Below are positions 1 through 5,859 of a DNA stretch of 6,787 nucleotides, in pieces. The notes under the pieces are model-generated. The model searched no databases. It was not told the origin of the DNA and was given only the letters and a program-made list of their open reading frames with translations. Location: assembly GCA_016302925.1 (NCBI GenBank), contig JAEDMR010000106.1:1-6787 (forward strand). Direction: 5' to 3'. Source of the DNA: Bacillota bacterium (GTDB taxonomy: Bacteria; Bacillota; Clostridia; Peptostreptococcales; Anaerovoracaceae). Each line of letters starts with the position of its first letter. The first letter of the stretch is position 1. The translations under genes and the position numbers were made by a program.

Positions 1-1
1 A

Positions 2-1000
2 GAAGAACGGGGAAAGCTTCTGGGCTATACCACGGCAGCAAACTATCTGGGACTTTCGGCAGGTCCTGCGGTCGGCGGTCTTCTGAATGACAGCTTCGGG
101 TGGCGGTCTGTATTTCTGGCTGCGGCAGCAGTTTCTGCGGCAGCTTTTTTCATAGCGGTGAAAAAACTTCCGTCTGAAAAAAGGACGGGATTCCTTCGCA
201 AAACATATCCGTCCGGGGCTGATTGTGTCCTCTATGTTTGCGGCATTTCAGGGATCATGTGGGGACTGTCCTCTGCAGTGAGAAACCCATTTGGAATCGG
301 GGCGCTGGCTGCAGGTACAGTCTGCCTGGCGGCACTTTTCTTTGGAAAAAAGGGATGGCACTACAGCCATACCCCTTTACTGGATCTGCGTTTGTTTCGC
401 AATAAATCCGCTTTTTTGTGGACAGGCTTTGCGGGATTTTTCAGTTATGGAGCCATCTTTGCAATGAATTATCTCCTTTCGCTGTATTTGCAGCTGCTTG
501 TCGGCTGCAGCAGCAGAAGGGCAGGGCTGATTCTCATTGCAGCACCTGTGATGCAGACTCTGCTGTCTCCGGTTATGGGTCGTCTTTCGGATCGCCGCAG
601 TCCCGGTATCCTTTCGGCACTGGGCATGGCCCTGACTGCAGCTGTGCTGGCAGCCTCCGGATTGCTGCAGGAAGAAACTTCTGTCTGGTTCACAGCAGGA
701 CTGCTGGCCGTTTCCGGCGTCGGCTGTGCACTGTTTGCATCTCCCAATACCTCTGCTGCCATGTCTGCCGCAGGAAAGGATGCAGCCGGTATGGCATCCG
801 CAGCCCTTGCCACCATGCGGTCCGCCGGTCACACGGCATCCATGGCGGTGGTTACCATGCTGACCAGCCTCTTTCTGGGACCGGGCAGCTTGGCCCAGGC
901 AGAGCCTTCTGTCCTGCTGCAGATCATGCACATGGCGTTCCTTTTGTTTTCCGGTCTATGTATACTTGGAATTTTTATGGCATTGAAGGGAAAAGTATGA
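2..1000 (+). CDS. MFS drug:proton antiporter, DHA2 (EmrB/QacA-like) type, C-terminal part
   Basis: This is an integral membrane efflux transporter of the major facilitator superfamily, cut by the left edge; the frame is open from position 2 and 332 residues are visible. Near the start is GLSAGPAVGG (positions 50-79). It matches antiporter motif C of transmembrane helix 5 in drug:H+ antiporters, and is followed by the typical GWRSVFL loop. Further on, PLLDLRLFRNKSAF is the conserved cytoplasmic segment seen in 14-helix DHA2 proteins, and MGRLSDRRSPG resembles a motif A repeat. Many hydrophobic helices follow, up to a short basic tail (MALKGKV). The length remaining after helix 5 fits a 14-helix rather than a 12-helix transporter. 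The substrate cannot be told from sequence; QacA/EmrB relatives export cationic or amphipathic drugs. No terminator is visible before the next gene, 45 bases downstream, so read-through is possible. Family assignment is firm, substrate unknown. Confidence 0.9.
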   Translation, partial: EERGKLLGYTTAANYLGLSAGPAVGGLLNDSFGWRSVFLAAAAVSAAAFFIAVKKLPSEKRTGFLRKTYPSGADCVLYVCGISGIMWGLSSAVRNPFGIGALAAGTVCLAALFFGKKGWHYSHTPLLDLRLFRNKSAFLWTGFAGFFSYGAIFAMNYLLSLYLQLLVGCSSRRAGLILIAAPVMQTLLSPVMGRLSDRRSPGILSALGMALTAAVLAASGLLQEETSVWFTAGLLAVSGVGCALFASPNTSAAMSAAGKDAAGMASAALATMRSAGHTASMAVVTMLTSLFLGPGSLAQAEPSVLLQIMHMAFLLFSGLCILGIFMALKGKV

Positions 1001-1008
1001 TAGAATAT
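998..1008 (+). promoter_or_regulatory. possible extended -10 promoter element before the murT-like gene
   Basis: TGATAGAATAT overlaps the stop codon of the transporter gene and contains TG-A-TAGAAT, which fits the extended -10 form TGnTAnnAT of sigma-A promoters. No convincing -35 hexamer is seen 16-18 bases upstream. The same 11-mer occurs at 5931-5941 ahead of the M50 protease gene. If real, transcription would start near 1013, about 33 bases before the ATG. Confidence 0.3.
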
Positions 1009-1035
1009 ATGGTATCGTTTGAAAAATCATATCAA

Positions 1036-1041
1036 TGGAGG
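1036..1041 (+). promoter_or_regulatory. ribosome binding site deciding the murT-like start
   Basis: TGGAGG lies four bases before the ATG at 1046. The in-frame TTG at 1019, which would add nine residues, has no such site. This favours the ATG, although the spacing is on the short side. Confidence 0.75.
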
Positions 1042-1045
1042 CGTC

Positions 1046-2446
1046 ATGAAATTTTTAATTGCATTATGGTTCGGAAAATTTCTCAATTTTCTGATTAATA
1101 TTATCGATAAAACCAGAGGCTCCAATTTTTCGGGGGAGAAGGCACTTCGCATCGATCCGAACATGGTGGCTCATTTTAAAGGCATCGATCCGGGAAAGGT
1201 TCTGTTTATCACCGGCACCAACGGAAAATCCACCTCAAACAATCTGATTAACCATATCCTGAAGGCAAACGGAAAAACGGTCGTTTCCAATCTGGAAGGC
1301 GCAAACCTCCTTGCCGGTGTGGCGACTGCACTTCTGAAAGCTTCCAGCCTTACGGGGAAGGTAAAGGCGGACTATTACATCTTTGAAACGGATGAACGTT
1401 TCATGCCTATCATTCACAGACAGCTTCCGGCAGCCAGCATTCTGGTCACCAATCTGCAGAAGGATCAGGTACAGAGAAACGGTGATCCGGACTTTATCTA
1501 CCGCAGGGTGGCTCCGGTGCTGAAAAAGGATATCCGCCTGTTCCTGAACAATGAAGAACCTCGTGCGAAATCCTTCAGTATGGATCATACCCATGTGATC
1601 ACTTACGGTGTAGAGAAACATTCGGATTCCTTCCGGAAAAAAGAGGGCTTTCCGACCATGGCATGCCCTGTCTGCCACCACAGCATCGCTTTCGAATATT
1701 ACAACAATGATGGTGTGGGTCCGTTTCACTGTACACACTGCGGCAACCAGAGCAGTCTGCAGGCGGATTACACCGTACGGAATGTGGATTTTGAGAAGAG
1801 ATCCTTCACCATAGAGGACGTCAGCTTCCCGATGCCGTACAACATTCCGTATATGCTGTACAACTATGCGGCAGCCGTGGCGGTGGCAAAGGAACTGGCA
1901 GGGATTGAACCTGCCGATGCAGCCAAAGCATTTGCATCCTTCCGGAATGTGGGAGGACGGTTTGAGATTCTGAAATATAAGGATAAGACCATCAAATATA
2001 TGCGGATCAAGCAGGAAAACCCGGAAACGCTGCAGACCTGCATCAATATTATGGCAGGGGATAAGGAACGAAAAATGGTCTGCCTGGGTCTCTGCCCGCT
2101 GGTGGATATGATTCCGCATTATACAAACACCTTCTATGCCTTTGACTGTGATTTTTCGGAGCTTGCATCAGGAGATGTGGAAAAATACTTCTGTTTCTCG
2201 GAGCGGGTCTGCTATGATACGGCCAACCGTCTGATCTATGAAGGTGTGGATCCGTCCCTGATTTCCGTTGCGGATACAGAGGATGTGGACACCATTTTCG
2301 CGGAGATTGAGAAAGCGGAAACAGACAACATTTACATGATCACCTGGCTCCACACCTATGAACATATGCAGAAAAAACTCCATCTGCAGGATGCGGAAAC
2401 GGAGAAAACTGAGACAGAAGAAAAGGAAGAAAAGGGGGAAGCGTAA
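1046..2446 (+). CDS. MurT-like Mur ligase family protein with zinc ribbon and DUF1727 domain (divergent)
   Basis: The protein has 466 residues. It resembles MurT, the ATP-dependent ligase subunit of the MurT/GatD complex that amidates the D-glutamate of lipid II in Gram-positive bacteria. Visible are the Mur ligase P-loop GTNGKST (57-63), EGANLLAGVATALL (84-97), ETDER (114-118) and NLQKDQVQRNGDP (136-148, compare NLFRDQLDRYGE in typical MurT). A four-cysteine zinc ribbon inserted in the central domain (C207/C210 and C229/C232) is characteristic of MurT. VGGRFEIL (302-309) starts the C-terminal domain. That domain is unusual: the usual KNPxGF is QENPET (323-328), and the usual DVSWxWDxDFE reads TNTFYAFDCDFSE. 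A Lys/Glu-rich tail (448-466) is extra. The GatD-like gene starts one base after the stop, so the two are surely co-translated. MurT-like family is firm; I leave the symbol blank because canonical MurT activity is doubtful. Confidence 0.88.
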   Translation: MKFLIALWFGKFLNFLINIIDKTRGSNFSGEKALRIDPNMVAHFKGIDPGKVLFITGTNGKSTSNNLINHILKANGKTVVSNLEGANLLAGVATALLKASSLTGKVKADYYIFETDERFMPIIHRQLPAASILVTNLQKDQVQRNGDPDFIYRRVAPVLKKDIRLFLNNEEPRAKSFSMDHTHVITYGVEKHSDSFRKKEGFPTMACPVCHHSIAFEYYNNDGVGPFHCTHCGNQSSLQADYTVRNVDFEKRSFTIEDVSFPMPYNIPYMLYNYAAAVAVAKELAGIEPADAAKAFASFRNVGGRFEILKYKDKTIKYMRIKQENPETLQTCINIMAGDKERKMVCLGLCPLVDMIPHYTNTFYAFDCDFSELASGDVEKYFCFSERVCYDTANRLIYEGVDPSLISVADTEDVDTIFAEIEKAETDNIYMITWLHTYEHMQKKLHLQDAETEKTETEEKEEKGEA

Positions 2447-2447
2447 G

Positions 2448-3218
2448 ATGGAAAAAATGAAACTGAGAGCAGCATGGCTTTTCCCGGATATACTCTATCT
2501 CCACGGTGAGCGGGGAAATATGCTGGCATTTCAGCGGATTGCGGGATTCGCCGGCGCAGAAGTGGAAGTGGACCGGATCGACCTGGACACGGAAGAGTTT
2601 GATCCGATGGCTTATGATTTTATTTTCTGCCCGCCGGGAGAAATCGCCTCCTTCCCGGTTCTGATTGCGTGGCTGCAGCCATACAAAGAGGCGCTGAAAA
2701 GCTATATCGACGAAGGCAGGGTGCTGCTGGTGACGGGGACAAGCCAGTGCATTTTCGGCGGAAGGACGATTCGGGAAGATGGAACGATACTCAGCGGGCT
2801 GGGACTGATCGACTGTGATTTTAAGGAACGGAAGCTGGTTTACGGCGATGATCTTTATTTTGAAACCTGTTATGGCTGTGAAGAAGGGGAGACCCTGGAG
2901 ATTTTCGGGTCCCAGATTCAGATGATGGATGTGGACAGCCGGGAAACGCCGTTCGGAACGCTGAAATATGGGTTCGGAAACAGCGGGGAGGATCGAAATG
3001 AAGGCTCCCTGAAAAATAATTCGATTTTTACCAATACTTTGGGGCCAATTTTTGTTTTAAACCCTTGGCTTACGAAGAAAATTGTGGTACAATGTTTATG
3101 TAATATTGGAGTTGAGATTGAGGAATTTGATTTCGATGTCTCTCTGGAGAGAAAATCTCTGGAAACCAAGACAATGTTCACAGACCGTAAGGTCACCAGG
3201 CTTCACAATTGTAAATAA
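2448..3218 (+). CDS. GatD-like class I glutamine amidotransferase homologue lacking the catalytic Cys and His
   Basis: The protein has 256 residues and is the partner of the preceding MurT-like protein, with start ATG at 2448 after AAGGGGGAAG. Family resemblance is clear: LFPDILYLHGERGNMLAF (11-28) matches the GatD/CobQ-like start LYPDLLNLYGDRGN. SGLGLID (116-122) matches the GLGILD segment, and GFGNSGEDRNEG (175-186) matches GxGNNGEDxxEG. GatD normally supplies ammonia to MurT by hydrolysing glutamine with a Cys-His pair. Here the nucleophile segment (usually ICGGYQLLG) reads VTGTSQCIFG, with Thr96 in the Cys position. The usual YLHGPLLPKNP reads NTLGPIFVLNP, with Leu198 in the His position. 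The usual GGGQD loop is CPPGE (61-65). The frame is intact across both sites. The last 200 bases are more AT-rich than the rest. Fold and partnership are firm; loss of glutaminase activity is a strong inference; the actual reaction is unknown. Confidence 0.85.
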   Translation: MEKMKLRAAWLFPDILYLHGERGNMLAFQRIAGFAGAEVEVDRIDLDTEEFDPMAYDFIFCPPGEIASFPVLIAWLQPYKEALKSYIDEGRVLLVTGTSQCIFGGRTIREDGTILSGLGLIDCDFKERKLVYGDDLYFETCYGCEEGETLEIFGSQIQMMDVDSRETPFGTLKYGFGNSGEDRNEGSLKNNSIFTNTLGPIFVLNPWLTKKIVVQCLCNIGVEIEEFDFDVSLERKSLETKTMFTDRKVTRLHNCK

Positions 3219-3262
3219 TTCTAAAACGGAACCGCCTCGGAGAGGCGGTTCTTTTTTAGAAT
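3218..3262. terminator. bidirectional rho-independent terminator
   Basis: A 10-bp perfect stem (3229-3238 with 3242-3251, loop GGA) is followed by six T's on the plus strand. The flanks ATTCTAAAA (3218-3226) and TTTTAGAAT (3254-3262) are also complementary, lengthening the stem beyond a two-base imperfection and supplying a T-rich tail on the minus strand. It sits between the converging gatD-like and channel genes, where it would end both transcripts. Confidence 0.92.
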
Positions 3263-3277
3263 ATTCCGCGTTTTCCT

Positions 3278-4105
3278 TTATTTTGGAAGCCTGTGGCCGC
3301 AGTACGGACAGTATTCGAATGAATCTTTCGTCTGTGAAGGTGCTGCCGGCTCATTTTCATGCCGCAGACTGGAAACCTGCTCCATGAAGCCGGCGGATAG
3401 AATACCGGTCGGAATGGCCACCATGCCGACGCCGAGAAAGGTGAGAACGGTGCCGCAGATTTTACCTGCCAGAGTTACCGGAACCACATCACCGTATCCG
3501 ACGGTAAGCAGGGTATTGGCAGCCCACCAGAAGCCGGAAAATGCATTGGCAAAGGCTTCCGGCTGTGCTTCGTGCTCCAGGCTGTACATCAGCAGGGAAG
3601 CGGCAATCATGAGTATCAGTACGATGAAAGAAGAAGAAAGGAGCTGTCCTTTCTTCTTATCGATGACATCGCCGATGACATGGAGCGGATCGGCGTAGTG
3701 ATGAATCCGGAAGACCCGGAGAATACGCACGATACGAAAAAGTCGCAGTACGCTGCCGCCCATGGGAAAGAAAAACGGGACGCAGGAAAGGAAATCCACC
3801 AGACCCACCCAGGAGAACACAAAACGGATTCGTGCCTTCGATGGGGAAAGGCGTATGCCGAGACTTTCATAATACAGATCTGCTGTCCAGACGCGCAGCA
3901 CATAATCCACCGTAAAGTACAGTACCGTCAGCGTTTCTGCAAGGTGCATGATATCCTGATACGGAAGGGACTCCGGAAAGGTATCGAAAATGGCGATGAA
4001 AATATTGATCAGCACCGCTGCCATCAGGGCATAATCGTAAGCCCGGCTTGGAATATCTGACAGGTTCCCCACTTGGATGATGGTATATATGCGCTTTCGT
4101 TTCAT
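3278..4105 (-). CDS. voltage-sensor-type potassium channel, six transmembrane helices
   Basis: A 275-residue plasma-membrane ion channel subunit, expected to work as a tetramer. Helices are visible at about 25-41 (S1), 53-72 (S2, with DYVLRVW), 94-113 (S3), 119-135 (S4), 157-175 (S5) and 214-242 (S6). S4 carries arginines every third residue (R121, R124, R127, R130, R133), the hallmark of a voltage sensor. The pore loop has the potassium selectivity filter TVGYGD (201-206) after the pore helix FWWAANTLL. It thus belongs to the Kv-like voltage-gated potassium channel family. The C-terminus ends in CPYCGHRLPK, a single CxxC knuckle resembling half a zinc ribbon. The start is supported by GAGG seven bases upstream. 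The gene lies 36 bases after the aminotransferase stop on the same strand, so the two probably share a transcript ending at the 3218-3262 hairpin. Gating behaviour cannot be told from sequence. Confidence 0.93.
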   Translation of the reverse strand: MKRKRIYTIIQVGNLSDIPSRAYDYALMAAVLINIFIAIFDTFPESLPYQDIMHLAETLTVLYFTVDYVLRVWTADLYYESLGIRLSPSKARIRFVFSWVGLVDFLSCVPFFFPMGGSVLRLFRIVRILRVFRIHHYADPLHVIGDVIDKKKGQLLSSSFIVLILMIAASLLMYSLEHEAQPEAFANAFSGFWWAANTLLTVGYGDVVPVTLAGKICGTVLTFLGVGMVAIPTGILSAGFMEQVSSLRHENEPAAPSQTKDSFEYCPYCGHRLPK

Positions 4106-4116
4106 GCTCTTACCTC

Positions 4117-4142
4117 ATGTTTCATCTTTTATGTTTCATCTT
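4117..4142. repeat. tandem 12-bp direct repeat between aminotransferase and channel genes
   Basis: ATGTTTCATCTT occurs exactly at 4117-4128 and 4131-4142, a 14-base period, with a partial third unit TTCATCT at 4141-4147. It fills nearly the whole 36-base gap upstream of the channel's ribosome binding site and touches the aminotransferase stop codon. Confidence 0.8.
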
Positions 4143-5308
4143 CATCTCGGCAGTATTTTTTTTCGAAGATCCGCCAGACGGTTGAGGGCTTCATTCAGGG
4201 TTTCGTCCTTCTTCGCAAAATGGAGACGCACCAGATGGTTCACGTCCTCCCGGAAAAAGCTGGAGCCGGGCACGGCAGCCACGCCCACATCCCGGGTCAT
4301 GACTTCACAAAACTCCAGATCGCTGGCATAGCCGAACTCGGATACATCCAGAAGGACGTAGTAAGCACCCTGCGGATTGGTATGGACAATTTTCAGATCA
4401 TCCAGGCCGCGGAGAAACAGTTCCCGTTTGTGGGTGTATTTTTCCCGCAGATCCTGATAGTATTCGTCGCCGAACCGCAGACCTGCCACGGCCGCCTCCT
4501 GCAGCGGCGCTGCAGCACCTACGGTGAGAAAGTCGTGGACTTTCTTGGCGGCCTCTATGATGTGAGGCGGTGCAATGATGTAGCCCAGTCTCCATCCCGT
4601 AATGGAATATGTCTTGGAAAGGGAGCTGCAGGAAATGGTTCTTTCCCACATTCCCGGAAGGGACGCGAAATATACATGCTCATAAGGCTCGTACACGATA
4701 TGCTCATACACCTCATCCGTGATGACAAAGGTATCATACTTCTCAGCCAGATCTGCGATGATCATCAGCTCGTCCCGGGTGAAGACCTTGCCGCACGGAT
4801 TGGATGGGTTACACAGAATCAGTGCCTTCGGATGCTGCTGAAACGCAGCTTCCAGCTCGTCCACCTTGAAATTGAATTCCGGCGGATAAAGAGGTACATA
4901 AATCGGCTCCGCACCGGACAGGATGGTGTCAGCACCGTAGTTCTCATAGAATGGAGAAAAGATAACGACTTTATCACCCGGATTGGTTGCGGTCATCATG
5001 GCGGCCATCATGGCCTCCGTACTGCCGCAGGTGACGACGATTTCCCCGTTGGGATCGATGGGACGACCCATGAAACGAGACTGTTTTTCGGCCAGGGCTT
5101 CCCGGAAATTCTGCGCACCCCAGGTGATTGCATACTGGTTGAAATCTTCTTTTGTGACTTCCGCCAGGCGGTCCAGGAGGGCCTGCGGCGGCTGGAAATC
5201 GGGAAATCCCTGGGAGAGATTGACGGAGTCATATTTTAACGCGATTCTTGTCATTCTGCGGATGACGGAATCGGTGAAACTGTTGGTTCTGGTTGATAAC
5301 TGCGGCAT
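4142..5308 (-). CDS. PLP-dependent aminotransferase, class I/II fold
   Basis: A 388-residue cytosolic fold-type I enzyme that transfers an amino group between an amino acid and a 2-oxoacid using pyridoxal phosphate. Motifs in order: LSQGFPDFQPP (31-41), typical of the kynurenine/glutamine-oxoacid/methionine aminotransferase branch; GSTEAM (95-100), binding the cofactor phosphate; NPSNPCG (167-173, with N170); TDEVYE (197-202, D198 pairs with the pyridine nitrogen); SSLSKTYSITGWRLGY (228-243), where K232 forms the Schiff base and R240 contacts phosphate; and R361 in VRLHFA, the expected substrate carboxylate arginine. Length is normal and all key residues are present. The start ATG has AGGAGG nine bases upstream and a good promoter at 5345-5373. 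The exact substrate is not decidable here; aspartate, aromatic, methionine or glutamine specificity are all possible. It is the first gene of a likely two-gene transcript with the channel. Confidence 0.93.
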   Translation of the reverse strand: MPQLSTRTNSFTDSVIRRMTRIALKYDSVNLSQGFPDFQPPQALLDRLAEVTKEDFNQYAITWGAQNFREALAEKQSRFMGRPIDPNGEIVVTCGSTEAMMAAMMTATNPGDKVVIFSPFYENYGADTILSGAEPIYVPLYPPEFNFKVDELEAAFQQHPKALILCNPSNPCGKVFTRDELMIIADLAEKYDTFVITDEVYEHIVYEPYEHVYFASLPGMWERTISCSSLSKTYSITGWRLGYIIAPPHIIEAAKKVHDFLTVGAAAPLQEAAVAGLRFGDEYYQDLREKYTHKRELFLRGLDDLKIVHTNPQGAYYVLLDVSEFGYASDLEFCEVMTRDVGVAAVPGSSFFREDVNHLVRLHFAKKDETLNEALNRLADLRKKILPR

Positions 5309-5344
5309 TGGTTTTTACCTCCTGATCATTTACTACATTTCAAT

Positions 5345-5373
5345 ATTTTATCCTTTTCCGAAGTCTCCGTCAA
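5345..5373 (-). promoter_or_regulatory. sigma-A-type promoter of the aminotransferase gene
   Basis: On the minus strand TTGACG (5373-5368) is followed after exactly 17 bases by TAAAAT (5350-5345). Each hexamer matches the consensus at five of six positions. Transcription would start near 5338, about 30 bases before the ATG, with AGGAGG at 5323-5318 in the leader. Confidence 0.8.
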
Positions 5374-5438
5374 TGAAAAACCGCAGGAAGGGTCGAAAAA
5401 AAGCCTGGACTGGTCTTAATATGTCGAAACAGGCGAAA

Positions 5439-5462
5439 CAGGACTGCATATGGGCAGTCCTG
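5439..5462 (-). terminator. hairpin downstream of the LysM gene, probable terminator
   Basis: A perfect 9-bp stem (5439-5447 with 5454-5462, loop of six bases) lies 28 bases beyond the LysM stop codon. Only TTT directly follows on the minus strand; a run of seven T's comes later at 5402-5396, preceded by CAGGC that could pair with GCCTG at 5434-5430. It is positioned to end the LysM transcript before the aminotransferase promoter, but it is not a textbook terminator. Confidence 0.45.
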
Positions 5463-5490
5463 CTCATACATTTCATGTGGTGATGTCCCT

Positions 5491-5838
5491 TTAGTCCGGA
5501 ATACAGAGTTCGGTGCCGACCAGCAGATTGTAAGGATCCATGGAAGGATTTGCACGCATCAGAGCATCCAGCTTGATGCCGTGCATCTTCGCAATTAAGT
5601 AAAGCGTATCTCCCGGGCTGACCGTGTGGGTCTTCGTACAGGAGCCCGGCGGCTTCGGAAGCTGATCTTCTGTACCGGGAATGCAGAGCCGCGTGCCGAT
5701 CTGCAGATTGTACGGGTTATCGATACAGTTGACTTTCATCAGCAGACTGACAGGAAGATCATACCGATCTGCAATGGCGTACAGAGTATCACCTTCCGCC
5801 ACGGTGTAAACATCAATACAAACCAGGGATGTATCCAT
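5491..5838 (-). CDS. small protein of two LysM domains
   Basis: A 115-residue protein made almost entirely of two LysM domains, roughly residues 11-54 and 71-114, which repeat with a 60-residue period. Each has the xTVxxGDTLYxIA start, the N/D-PYNLxxGT segment and an LCIP end. LysM domains bind N-acetylglucosamine-containing glycans such as peptidoglycan. The linker (55-70) is Pro-rich. No signal peptide, transmembrane segment or catalytic domain is present; residues 1-10 (MDTSLVCIDV) lead straight into the first domain. There are five cysteines, two at matching places (C52, C112). The start is supported by AGGTGG six bases upstream. Leaderless LysM proteins in spore formers include spore-coat proteins put in place from the mother cell, so a spore role is one possibility; this is inference. 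The gene is divergent from the M50 protease gene, across an operator-like region. Confidence 0.9.
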   Translation of the reverse strand: MDTSLVCIDVYTVAEGDTLYAIADRYDLPVSLLMKVNCIDNPYNLQIGTRLCIPGTEDQLPKPPGSCTKTHTVSPGDTLYLIAKMHGIKLDALMRANPSMDPYNLLVGTELCIPD

Positions 5839-5859
5839 AAAAAACCACCTTTCTATTTA

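Noticed and set aside
1019..1045. In-frame TTG that would start the MurT-like protein nine codons earlier
   Set aside because: It lacks a ribosome binding site, while TGGAGG sits just before the ATG at 1046 and MurT proteins normally begin close to that point.
418..1098. 226-codon plus-strand frame overlapping the transporter
   Set aside because: It is the +1 shadow of the transporter; its composition is Cys/Ser/Gly-rich and it has no hydrophobic helices or motif.
1235..2119. 294-codon minus-strand open frame across the MurT-like gene
   Set aside because: His/Cys/Arg-rich shadow of a well-supported plus-strand gene, with no family motif.
2733..2750. Cys101 of the GatD-like protein as a relocated catalytic nucleophile
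   Set aside because: It follows the conserved Gln of the elbow segment, so it falls in the helix after the turn rather than at the nucleophile, and the partner His is also missing.
2948..3060. Frameshift as the reason for the missing catalytic His
   Set aside because: Conserved flanks GNSGEDxxEG and LGPxxxxNP lie in the same frame on either side, so this is substitution, not a shifted frame.
3082..3387. 101-codon plus-strand frame across the terminator
   Set aside because: It runs through the terminator hairpin and antisense to the channel's end; it has no ribosome binding site or recognisable content.
4073..5239. 388-codon plus-strand open frame opposite the aminotransferase gene
   Set aside because: It is antisense to a complete aminotransferase with all catalytic motifs, resembles no family and lacks a ribosome binding site.
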